Below are positions 1 to 6,006 of a stretch of DNA of 6,957 nucleotides, one piece after another (positions within the stretch are counted from its first letter, which is position 1; the number at the start of each line of letters is the position of its first letter). Source of the stretch: an uncultured Micromonospora sp. (GTDB lineage: Bacteria; Actinomycetota; Actinomycetes; Mycobacteriales; Micromonosporaceae); the NCBI GenBank assembly GCA_937951935.1, contig CALGAM010000026.1, positions 1 to 6,957 on the forward strand, given 5' to 3'. The notes below the pieces were generated by a model, which ran no database searches, was not told the origin of the DNA, and worked only from the letters and a program-made list of their open reading frames with translations. The translations under genes and the position numbers were made by a program.

Positions 1-40
1 CGCCGGTCGCCGCCTCGTCGCCCCTGGGTGGTTGCGTCAT
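1..40 (-). CDS. Start of a divergent gene (partial, 13 codons); possibly an ArsA-like ATPase
   Basis: On the minus strand an ATG at 40-38 follows a strong Shine-Dalgarno run, GGGGGA (minus strand, 51-46), with a 5-nt spacer. The reading frame then stays open to the window edge and begins MTQPPRGDEAATG. These few residues are polar and Ala/Gly/Pro-rich, like the disordered N-terminus of many actinobacterial proteins, and carry no domain signal. The product cannot be identified from them. The inference of an ArsA-like ATPase comes only from gene order: in M. tuberculosis the DUF4177-RidA-MBL cluster is divergent from ArsA-like ATPase genes (Rv3679-Rv3680, recalled from memory). A penicillin-binding protein or WhiB gene, also found near this cluster in actinobacteria, is an alternative. 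The start is well supported; the function is not. Confidence 0.55.
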   Translation of the reverse strand, partial: MTQPPRGDEAATG

Positions 41-81
41 CGATGTCCCCCATTTCCGACAGACCGACCGCGGTGGTGAAT

Positions 82-99
82 CCCGGTGGCCCCGGTGGC
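82..99. repeat. Tandem 9-bp repeat CCCGGTGGC x2
   Basis: Two exact, adjacent copies of CCCGGTGGC lie in the divergent intergenic region, about 40 bp upstream of the minus-strand gene start. The repeat is visible directly. It could be a pair of half-sites for a regulator or chance in G+C-rich DNA; nothing else supports a function. Confidence 0.5.
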
Positions 100-274
100 C
101 GCGCGGACGGACGTGGTGCGATGAGTGTGGCCGACGAGCGAGGAGCGGCGGAAGAGCATGGCGGGGCCGACGTGGCGGGAGTAGCGTGTTGCCGCGAGCC
201 CGCCGGGAGACCGGGCCGGCCGGGCGAGACCCCGGGGTGGGACGGGAGGCTCCGCCGCCCCCTCGGCCCGCCCG

Positions 275-280
275 TAGGCT
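275..280 (+). promoter_or_regulatory. Candidate -10 element (TAGGCT) for the DUF4177-RidA genes
   Basis: TAGGCT fits the actinobacterial -10 pattern TANNNT and lies 39 nt before the DUF4177 start, leaving room for a short leader with the ribosome binding site at 304-310. The region 17-18 bp upstream is C/G-rich and does not resemble TTGAC, so the call rests on the -10 hexamer and position only. Confidence 0.3.
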
Positions 281-303
281 GACGCCGACGAAGCCCGAGA
301 TTG

Positions 304-310
304 AGGGGGA
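304..310 (+). promoter_or_regulatory. Shine-Dalgarno site of the DUF4177 gene
   Basis: AGGGGGA sits 9 nt before the ATG at 320, normal spacing, and fixes this start. It is the only strong Shine-Dalgarno site among the plus-strand genes of the window. The RidA and cyclase genes start inside overlaps, and the MBL and kinase genes appear to be leaderless. Confidence 0.75.
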
Positions 311-319
311 CCTCCAACG

Positions 320-475
320 ATGCAGAAGTGGGAGTACGCCACGGTGCCGCTGCTGGTGCACGCGACGAAGCAGATCCTCGACAACTGGGGCGAGGACGGC
401 TGGGAGTTGGTGGCCGTGGTTCCCGGGCCGAACCCGGAGCAGCTCGTCGCGTACCTCAAGCGGGCGAAGTCGTGA
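320..475 (+). CDS. DUF4177 family small protein
   Basis: A 51-residue protein starting MQKWEYATVPLLVH and containing NWGEDGWELVAVVPGP, the hallmark of DUF4177: a KWEY start, a W-x-x-x-GWELV core and a C-terminal YLKR segment. The family is small, presumably cytoplasmic and of unknown function; no catalytic motif, signal peptide or membrane segment is seen. Length is normal for actinobacterial members. The ATG at 320 is preceded by AGGGGGA at good spacing. The stop codon overlaps the RidA start in a GTGA tetranucleotide, so the two are probably translationally coupled. The same pairing occurs in mycobacteria (Rv3678A-Rv3678c, from memory), which supports a shared but undefined role. Confidence 0.93.
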   Translation: MQKWEYATVPLLVHATKQILDNWGEDGWELVAVVPGPNPEQLVAYLKRAKS

Positions 476-933
476 CCACCGGACCGCACGGCAAGCTCGC
501 CGAGCTGGGGCTGACCCTTCCCGAGATCGTGCCGCCGCTGGCCGCGTACGTGCCGGCGGTGCAGTCCGGCCGCCTGGTGTACGTCTCCGGCCAGCTGCCG
601 ATGGCCGACGGCAAGCTGCTGGCCACCGGCAAGGTGGGTGCGGGGATCTCCGCGGAACAGGCGAAGGATCTCGCCGCCCGGTGCGCCCTCAACGCGCTGG
701 CCGCCATCGACGCGCTGGTGGGGCTGGAGAGCGTGGTGAAGATCGTCAAGGTGACCGGGTTCGTGGCCTCGGCGGAGGGCTTCACCGGCCAGCCGGGCGT
801 GGTGAACGGTGCCTCCGAACTCTTCGGGGCCGTCTTCGGCGAGGCGGGCCGGCACGCGCGCAGCGCGGTCGGGGTCGCCGAACTGCCGCTGGGCGCCCCG
901 GTCGAGATCGAGGTCATCGTCGAGGTGGCCTGA
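472..933 (+). CDS. RidA/YjgF/YER057c/UK114 family protein (long subtype)
   Basis: A 153-residue protein of the RidA superfamily, whose founding members are cytoplasmic trimers that hydrolyse reactive enamine/imine intermediates to ketoacids and ammonia. Visible signatures are RLVYVSGQLPMADGKL (about 34-49), the NALAAIDALVGLESVVKIVKVTGFV block (about 75-100) and the C-terminal ARSAVGVAELPLGAPVEIE. Arg130 and Glu145 occur 15 residues apart, as Arg105 and Glu120 do in E. coli RidA, so the substrate-carboxylate Arg and the catalytic-region Glu appear to be kept. The protein is about 25 residues longer than classical RidA (128 aa), which suggests the actinobacterial long subtype, whose substrate is unknown. 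The GTG at 472 overlaps the DUF4177 stop; it is chosen because the sequence upstream in this frame is not RidA-like. Confidence 0.92.
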   Translation: MTTGPHGKLAELGLTLPEIVPPLAAYVPAVQSGRLVYVSGQLPMADGKLLATGKVGAGISAEQAKDLAARCALNALAAIDALVGLESVVKIVKVTGFVASAEGFTGQPGVVNGASELFGAVFGEAGRHARSAVGVAELPLGAPVEIEVIVEVA

Positions 934-959
934 GCCGGGCCGCTGTCGGGCGCCGGTCG

Positions 960-973
960 TACCATCTCAGCCA
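960..973 (+). promoter_or_regulatory. Candidate leaderless promoter of the MBL-fold hydrolase gene
   Basis: TACCAT at 960-965 matches the -10 pattern TANNNT and is followed by exactly 7 nt before the ATG at 973, so transcription would begin at the start codon. The 39-bp gap after the RidA gene holds no convincing Shine-Dalgarno site, which fits leaderless translation, common in actinobacteria. The -35 region is not recognisable. The same geometry is found before the kinase gene at 5993-6006. Confidence 0.45.
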
Positions 974-1818
974 TGACCCGGCATGTCACCGCGCCCGCAG
1001 CGGCCCTGGCCGACCAGCTACCTGGCTGGGCGACGCTGGTCCGGGCACCCAACCCGGGTCCGATGACCCTCGACGGCACCAACACGTGGGTGTTGGGGGT
1101 TCCGGGCGCGGACGGGGTGGTGGTCGTCGACCCCGGCCCGCTGGACGAGCGGCACCTGACGGCGGTGGCGGCGCGTGGCCCGGTCGTCGGGGTGCTGCTC
1201 ACCCACGGTCACCCCGACCACGCCGAGGGGCTGGAGCGGTTCCTGGCGCTGACCGGTGCCGAACGCCTGGACCTCCGCGGCGACCGGCCGACGGTGGAGA
1301 TCGCCGGCCTGACCGTGCGGTCCCTGGCCACCCCGGGCCACACCGCCGACTCGCTCTGCTTCCTGGTCGAGGCCGGCGGCGAGCAGGCGGTCTTCACCGG
1401 GGACACCATCCTCGGCCGGGGCACCACGGTGATCGCGCATCCGGACGGTGATCTCGGGGACTACCTCGACAGCCTGACCGCGCTGACGACGTACGAGCGG
1501 ATTCCGGCGCTGCCGGGGCACGGTCCGGCGCTGGCCGACTGCGCCGCGGCGGCGCGGTTCTACCTGGCGCACCGGCGGGCTCGGCTCGACCAGGTCCGGC
1601 AGGCGGTGGCGGCCGGGGCGCGCAGCGCCGCGGAGGTGGTGGCGAGGATCTACGCCGACGTCGACCGCGCGCTCTGGCCGGCGGCCGAGTGGTCGGTCCG
1701 GGCACAGCTCGCCTACCTGGAACGGGAACAGCTCGTCCACCTGGAACGGGAATCAGACAACCCCGAGCACGCGCACCGGGAATCCGGCCCGGGGGCCGGT
1801 GGGTTGGACTCAGCGTGA
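973..1818 (+). CDS. Metallo-beta-lactamase-fold hydrolase, LACTB2-like
   Basis: A 281-residue cytoplasmic MBL-fold enzyme. The metal-binding set is complete: THGHPDH gives His78, His80, Asp82 and His83; TPGHT gives His123; FTGDT gives Asp144; LPGHGP gives His183. The N-terminal block with NPGPMTLDGTNTWVLG and VVVDPGPLDERH is typical of the LACTB2/Rv3677c group. Residues about 195-260, with RRARLDQV and DVDRALWPAAEWSVRAQLAYLERE, match the C-terminal winged-helix-like domain of LACTB2-type proteins. Human LACTB2 is a single-strand RNA endonuclease, but the substrate of actinobacterial members is unknown. The last 25 or so residues (SDNPEHAHRESGPGAGGLDSA) look like a non-conserved tail after a short duplicated ERE segment. 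The stop overlaps the cyclase GTG start by 4 bp (GTGA). The ATG at 973 has no Shine-Dalgarno site but lies 7 nt after a TACCAT hexamer. Confidence 0.92.
   Translation: MTRHVTAPAAALADQLPGWATLVRAPNPGPMTLDGTNTWVLGVPGADGVVVVDPGPLDERHLTAVAARGPVVGVLLTHGHPDHAEGLERFLALTGAERLDLRGDRPTVEIAGLTVRSLATPGHTADSLCFLVEAGGEQAVFTGDTILGRGTTVIAHPDGDLGDYLDSLTALTTYERIPALPGHGPALADCAAAARFYLAHRRARLDQVRQAVAAGARSAAEVVARIYADVDRALWPAAEWSVRAQLAYLEREQLVHLERESDNPEHAHRESGPGAGGLDSA
1715..1752 (+). repeat. 14-bp direct repeat in the 3' end of the MBL gene
   Basis: ACCTGGAACGGGAA occurs exactly at 1715-1728 and 1739-1752, a 24-bp (8-codon) period. It encodes YLEREQLV followed by HLERESDN, so an in-frame 8-residue duplication may have lengthened the C-terminal helix. 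The extension carries the tail into the cyclase start. Confidence 0.7.
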
Positions 1819-4800
1819 CCTGCCCGGTGTGTGGAACCGTCGCCGTACCCGGGGCGCGGTTCTGCCACAACTGCGGAGTCGCGCTCCCCGCCGCCGCCAC
1901 CCTTCCGGAGGCGGAACGGCGGGTGGTAACGGTCCTTTTTGGCGACTTGTCCGACTTCACCTCCTGGTCGGAGGATCTCGACCCCGAGCGGGTCAGCACG
2001 GTCACCGACCGGGTCCTCGCCGCGCTCGCCGGCGCGGTCAAGACCTTCGGCGGCCACGTCGACAAGCTGACCGGCGACGGGATCATGGCGGTCTTCGGCG
2101 CGCCGGTCGCCCACGAGGACGACGCCGAACGGGCGGTGCGGGCAGCGCTGTCCATGCAGCGCGCGGTACGACGGGTCCTCGACGACGAGCGGGGCGGCGG
2201 TGCCCCGCTCGGGCTGCGGGTCGGACTCAACACCGGTGACGTCGTCGCCGGGGTCCAGGCCTCCATCGAGTACACCGTCATCGGCGACACCGTGAACACC
2301 GCCGCCCGGCTGGCCGACGCCGCCGCCGTCGGTGCCGTCTACGCCGGTGCCCGGACGGCGGCGGCGACCCGCCGGGTCGCCTCCTGGCGGCAGTTGCGCC
2401 CACTGCGGCTCAAGGGCAAGCGTGAGCCGGTCGAGGCGTACGAGCTGCTGGGTCTGCTGGACGCCCCGGGCACCCGGTCCGGCCTCGGTGACGAGGCCCC
2501 GTTCGTCGGCCGGGAGACCGAGCTCGGCCGGATCGCCGGCCGGCTCGCCGAGGTCATCGACCAGGGCCAGCCCCGGGTGCTGCTGATGACCGCCGAGGCG
2601 GGGATCGGCAAGAGCCGGTTCGCCGCGGAGGTCGCGCGGCTGGCCGCCGGGTACGAGGTCGGCGCCGGTCGGTACGCGACCCACACCGGTACCCGGGTTC
2701 TCTCCGTCCGGTGCGCCGCCTTCGGGGAGCGGCGGCGCCTCGCGCCCCTGGCCGACCTGGTTCGGGCCGCGGTGGGCCTGCCCGACGGCCCGACCACCGC
2801 GGTGACCCGGCTGGTGGTCGAGGAGCGGCTGCGCCGGCTGGGCCAGCGGCTCGCCCGGCACCGGCCCGACCCGCCGCCGGTCGCCGTCGACCTGCTGCTC
2901 GCCCTGCTCGGCTACGCCGAGCTGCCGCCGGCCACCGGCACCGTGCCGGCCGGACCGGCCGAGTGGTCGGCGAGCGAGACGGCCCCGGCCGCCGACGCGA
3001 TCCCGGGCGCGGTCGCCGAGCTGCTCAGCGCGCTCGCCGCGGAAACCCCGCTGACCGTGATCGTCGACGACCTGCACGACGCCACCCCGGAGACCGTCGA
3101 CGCGCTCGGGGTGACCCTCTCCCGGCTCACCGGGCCGGTACTGGTGCTGCTGCTCGGCCGGCCCGAACTGGTCCGGGCGGCCGGGGCGCTGACCCGGGTG
3201 GCGGACGCCGAGGTGCACGCGCTGCCGCCGCTGCGCGGTGCCGACGCGGCCCGGCTGCTCACCGCGTACCTGGGCGGCGGGCGGCTGCCCCAGGCCGACG
3301 TGGACCGACTGCTCGCCACCGCCCAGGGCAACCCGTTCTACCTCGCCGAGCTGGTCACCCTGCTGATGGAGCGGGGAGCGCTCACCACGGTGCTGGAACC
3401 GTCCGGCGCGGCCGGCTCGCCGACGTCCGACCCGTCGGACGCCGCCCGTGGCAGCCGCCGGCCGGGCGCGGAGGTCGGCGCGTCGCGCGCCCGACCGGGT
3501 CCCGGCGCCCTGTGGCGGCTGGCGCCCGGCTCGCTCAACAGCCGGCTGCTCTCCCGGGACCTCGCCGCGGTGCTGGCGGCCCGCATCGACACGCTGCCCC
3601 CCGAGGCCCGGGCGGTGCTGCGGGACGCGGCGGTGGTGGGGGACACCGTGCCGGCCGGGGCACTGGAGGTGCTGCGGGAGCGCCGGGCCGGCCGGGAGGG
3701 CCGGCCCACCGCGGTCGTCAAGGTCGAACTCGAACGCGCCGTCGAGGAGCTGTTGCAACGGCGCATGCTGCACCGCAACCGGGACGGCTACCTCTTCGCC
3801 ACCCCGTTGATGCGGGAGGCGGCGTACGCCGGGATCGGCAAGGCCGACCTCGCCGAGCGGCACGCCGCTCTCGCCGAGTGGGCCGCGTCGGCTGTCGACG
3901 GCCGGCCCGGCCAGCACGGTCGGCTCGGCTCCGGCCCGGTCGGGATGCCGGAGGCGGACCGGGACGCCTTCATCGCCGAGCACGTCGAGCGGGCGACCGC
4001 GCTCGCCGACGTGATCAGGCTGCCCGCCGACGCGGCGGCCCGGCGGATCGCCCCGGTCGGGGTGGCCGCCCTCACCCGCTCCGCCCGCCGGGCGCTCGCC
4101 GCCGGTGAGCCGGCGCTCGCCGTCGAGTACGCCGAGCGGGCCGAACGGCTCGCCGGTGACGCGGTGCCCGGCGGTGCCCGACTGGTCCACGCCCGGGCAC
4201 TGCTCCAGGCGGGACGGGTCGCCGACGCGCTCGCCCTGACCGAGAAGATCTGCGCCGAGGCCGGGGACGACGCCGCCGTACGGGCCGGAGCGCTGCTGGT
4301 GCTCGGCCAGGCGTACCAGGCCCAGGGCGACCAGGCCCGGGCGGTGGACACCTGGCAGGAGGCGCTGCGGGTGGCGACCGAGGCCGAGCTGCCCGGCCCC
4401 CGGGCCTCGGCGATGCGCCGGCTGGGCATGGTGGACTTCGTCGCCGGCCGGCTCAGCCGGGCGAGCAGCCGGTTCGCCGGGGCGTACCAGGTCAACCTCG
4501 CCGCCGACGATCCGCGCGGTCAGGCCTGGTCGCTGCAGAACCTGGCCTGGGTGACCACCACCCGGGGCGACTTCGCCGGCACGGACGCCGTGCTCGACCG
4601 GGCGAGCCAGCTCTTCGCCCAGATCGACGACCCGGTGGGTGAGGCGTGGGTGCGGGGCACCAGTGCCTTCGCCCGGCTTCTCGCCGGCCAGCTCGGCGAG
4701 GCCCGCCGGCTGGCCCGGGTCTTCCTGCCCTTCGGCGAGCGACTCGGGGAGGCGTGGGCGGTGGGCACCCTCCGGGCGGTCGAGGCGTTCGCCGCCGCCG

Positions 4801-5780
4801 AACTGGGCGAGCTGGCCGAGGCCGACCGGGAGGCACGGCGGGCGTACCGGGACTTCGCCGCGGTCTGCGACGACTGGGGGTGTGGCTTCGCGCTGGTCGT
4901 CCGGGGCGCGGTGGCGCGCGGTCTGGGCGAGCCCGAGCACGCGACCGACCTGTTGACCGACGCCCTCGGGCACGCCCGGCGCACCTCCCATCCGCTGCTG
5001 ACCGGGTTGGCCGGCACGCTGCGCGGGCTGGTGGCGCTGGAGCGGGGGGACGCCGCCGCGGCCGCCCGGGACGCCGAGGCGGTGTTGGCGGCGGTGGAGT
5101 CGCAGACTCCGCTGGTGCTCGTGCAGCTCGGCCCGCAACTGCTGCTCGCGGCGAGCCGGCTGGCCGAGGGAAACGCGTCGGAGGCGGTACGGCTCCTCGA
5201 CCCGATCGTCGCGGCGGACGCGCCGTCGTCGGTGCTCTTCTCCCGCCGGCACACGCTGGCCCGGTACGCCGCCGCCCTGCTGGCCGACGGGCAGGTGGTG
5301 GCGGCGCTGGACTGGGCCCGGCAGGCGGTCGAGGCTCCCGGGGAGGACATCCGCAGCCAGGTCGTCGCCGCGAAGGTGCTCGCCGAGGCGCTGGCCGCCA
5401 CCGGACGGTCGGCGGAGGCGTGGGCGGCCGCCGAGGAGGCGGTTCGGTTGGCGTACGCGACGCAGCAGACGAGCGAACGGGCCGGGGCGGTGGCGCTGCG
5501 GTCCCGGCTGGCCGCCGCCGGTGACGGTGTACCGACGCAGGCCGCGACGGTGCCGCCGGCGGAGGCGGAGGCCCAGCCCGGGCCCGGGGCGCGGCCGTCG
5601 GCCGAGGGGGTGGACGCCGACGGGTCGTCGCCGGAGCCGGGAGAGTCGACCGCGGTGCCGGTTGTCCGGCAGCGCCGTGGCGAGGGGGAGCGTGGCCGCG
5701 GCGTACCGGACGAACAGCGTGGCGGTACGCAACCGCTCGGGGTGCGGCACTCCGCCCGCCCGGGGCAGGCGCTGGCCTGA
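1815..5780 (+). CDS. Zinc ribbon - class III adenylate cyclase - AAA ATPase - TPR signalling protein
   Basis: A 1321-residue protein with no membrane segment or signal peptide, so probably cytoplasmic. Domains in order: a zinc ribbon (Cys3, Cys6, Cys17, Cys20); a class III cyclase domain (about 35-215) with metal ligands Asp44 (FGDLSDFT) and Asp88 (TGDG), adenine-site Lys84 and Thr154 (EYTVIGDT), and transition-state Asn161 and Arg165; an AAA_16-type ATPase opening with FVGRE at 230, Walker A AEAGIGKS 260-267 (Lys266), Walker B VIVDDLHDA around 415-423 and GNPFYLAEL at 505-513; a low-complexity linker around 529-565; a winged-helix-like part; an Ala/Leu-rich TPR-like solenoid about 751-1235; and a disordered Pro/Gly/Arg tail. 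Lys with Thr predicts ATP to cAMP conversion. The layout recalls mammalian soluble adenylyl cyclase, but with one catalytic domain, so the active enzyme should be a homodimer. The GTG at 1815 overlaps the MBL stop and places the zinc ribbon right at the N-terminus; an ATG at 1689 would add a Pro/Arg/Gly-rich stretch that is merely MBL sequence in another frame. Partners of the ATPase and solenoid are unknown. Confidence 0.9.
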   Translation: MTCPVCGTVAVPGARFCHNCGVALPAAATLPEAERRVVTVLFGDLSDFTSWSEDLDPERVSTVTDRVLAALAGAVKTFGGHVDKLTGDGIMAVFGAPVAHEDDAERAVRAALSMQRAVRRVLDDERGGGAPLGLRVGLNTGDVVAGVQASIEYTVIGDTVNTAARLADAAAVGAVYAGARTAAATRRVASWRQLRPLRLKGKREPVEAYELLGLLDAPGTRSGLGDEAPFVGRETELGRIAGRLAEVIDQGQPRVLLMTAEAGIGKSRFAAEVARLAAGYEVGAGRYATHTGTRVLSVRCAAFGERRRLAPLADLVRAAVGLPDGPTTAVTRLVVEERLRRLGQRLARHRPDPPPVAVDLLLALLGYAELPPATGTVPAGPAEWSASETAPAADAIPGAVAELLSALAAETPLTVIVDDLHDATPETVDALGVTLSRLTGPVLVLLLGRPELVRAAGALTRVADAEVHALPPLRGADAARLLTAYLGGGRLPQADVDRLLATAQGNPFYLAELVTLLMERGALTTVLEPSGAAGSPTSDPSDAARGSRRPGAEVGASRARPGPGALWRLAPGSLNSRLLSRDLAAVLAARIDTLPPEARAVLRDAAVVGDTVPAGALEVLRERRAGREGRPTAVVKVELERAVEELLQRRMLHRNRDGYLFATPLMREAAYAGIGKADLAERHAALAEWAASAVDGRPGQHGRLGSGPVGMPEADRDAFIAEHVERATALADVIRLPADAAARRIAPVGVAALTRSARRALAAGEPALAVEYAERAERLAGDAVPGGARLVHARALLQAGRVADALALTEKICAEAGDDAAVRAGALLVLGQAYQAQGDQARAVDTWQEALRVATEAELPGPRASAMRRLGMVDFVAGRLSRASSRFAGAYQVNLAADDPRGQAWSLQNLAWVTTTRGDFAGTDAVLDRASQLFAQIDDPVGEAWVRGTSAFARLLAGQLGEARRLARVFLPFGERLGEAWAVGTLRAVEAFAAAELGELAEADREARRAYRDFAAVCDDWGCGFALVVRGAVARGLGEPEHATDLLTDALGHARRTSHPLLTGLAGTLRGLVALERGDAAAAARDAEAVLAAVESQTPLVLVQLGPQLLLAASRLAEGNASEAVRLLDPIVAADAPSSVLFSRRHTLARYAAALLADGQVVAALDWARQAVEAPGEDIRSQVVAAKVLAEALAATGRSAEAWAAAEEAVRLAYATQQTSERAGAVALRSRLAAAGDGVPTQAATVPPAEAEAQPGPGARPSAEGVDADGSSPEPGESTAVPVVRQRRGEGERGRGVPDEQRGGTQPLGVRHSARPGQALA

Positions 5781-5890
5781 GGGCCGGCCGGCTCGCGGAG
5801 GTTCCCGCGCACCGGTGGCCGCGTACGCCGGGGACACCGGCCCTCGTACGGCCCATACCCTGGCCTGACCAGGGGCGCGGGTCCCGTGGT

Positions 5891-5940
5891 CGGTCGTGTC
5901 GGCGGGTCGGGCCGCGGCCCGACCGGCACCGGGCCGACCG
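5891..5940. repeat. Nested inverted repeats around a perfect 20-bp palindrome; possible terminator or operator
   Basis: The stretch 5905-5924 is a perfect 20-bp palindrome (GGTCGGGCCG followed by its reverse complement). As RNA it could form an 8-bp stem with a CGCG loop. It is flanked by outer arms CGGTCG (5891-5896) and CGACCG (5935-5940), so alternative pairings are possible. It lies about 125 nt after the cyclase stop and 80 nt before the kinase start and has no following T-tract. It may be a tract-less actinobacterial terminator, or a site for a dimeric regulator. Confidence 0.55.
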
Positions 5941-5953
5941 TCAGCCGGTGGGA

Positions 5954-5972
5954 GCCCTCGGGTGCGGAGGGC
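5954..5972. repeat. Small inverted repeat upstream of the kinase promoter
   Basis: GCCCTC (5954-5959) and GAGGGC (5967-5972) form a 6-bp stem with a 7-nt loop. The right arm overlaps the position where a -35 element would sit for the -10 at 5993. It could be an operator for the kinase gene or part of the transcript end of the cyclase gene; short G+C-rich stems also arise by chance. Confidence 0.35.
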
Positions 5973-5992
5973 CGAACGTCCCAGGTCTTCGG

Positions 5993-6006
5993 TATTTTCG
6001 ATGGTG
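5993..6006 (+). promoter_or_regulatory. Candidate leaderless promoter of the kinase gene
   Basis: TATTTT (5993-5998), an A/T-rich island in very G+C-rich DNA, fits the TANNNT -10 pattern. It is followed by 7 nt and then the GTG at 6006, so transcription would start at the first base of the start codon. No Shine-Dalgarno site precedes this GTG. No clear -35 hexamer is seen. Confidence 0.5.

Larger units (their letters stand above)
41..319. promoter_or_regulatory. Divergent intergenic region between the minus-strand gene and the DUF4177 gene
   Basis: This 279-bp stretch lies between two outward-facing translation starts, so it must hold promoters for both directions. I see no convincing gene in it. 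It contains a 9-bp tandem repeat (82-99), a perfect 10-bp palindrome ACCCCGGGGT (229-238) and a TAGGCT hexamer (275-280) that could be a -10 element for the plus-strand cluster. No clear promoter for the minus-strand gene could be picked out. Confidence 0.6.
5781..6005. other. Cyclase-kinase intergenic region
   Basis: The 225 bp between the cyclase stop and the kinase start hold no convincing gene. They contain a TACCCT hexamer at 5856-5861 (weak possible -10, no -35), a cluster of inverted GGTCGG/CCGACC elements (5891-5940), a small hairpin (5954-5972) and the kinase promoter candidate. In the common frame of both flanking genes the stretch has no stop codon, which is not improbable for DNA this G+C-rich. 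Confidence 0.6.

Noticed and set aside
28..282. 84-codon plus-strand open frame in the first intergenic region
   Set aside because: No Shine-Dalgarno site, no family resemblance, and it overlaps the divergent gene start on the other strand.
186..1451. Long plus-strand open frame across DUF4177, RidA and MBL
   Set aside because: Arg/Gly/Ala-rich composition without domains, overlapping three recognisable genes in another frame.
1689..1814. ATG at 1689 as a longer start for the cyclase
   Set aside because: It adds 42 Pro/Gly/Arg-rich residues that are MBL coding sequence read in another frame. The GTG at 1815 makes a typical 4-bp overlap and begins right at the zinc ribbon.
2711..4108. 465-codon plus-strand open frame inside the cyclase gene
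   Set aside because: Arg/Ala/Gly/Pro-rich shadow of the cyclase coding sequence; no domain seen.
6001..6003. ATG at 6001 as the kinase start
   Set aside because: It is out of the kinase frame and meets a TGA after one further codon.
5778..6006. Open common frame from the cyclase TGA to the kinase GTG, as a sign of stop-codon readthrough giving a cyclase-kinase fusion
   Set aside because: 75 stop-free codons have roughly a one-in-three chance at about 75% G+C. The TGA has no special readthrough context, the intervening codons show no conserved protein, and the kinase has its own promoter-like element.
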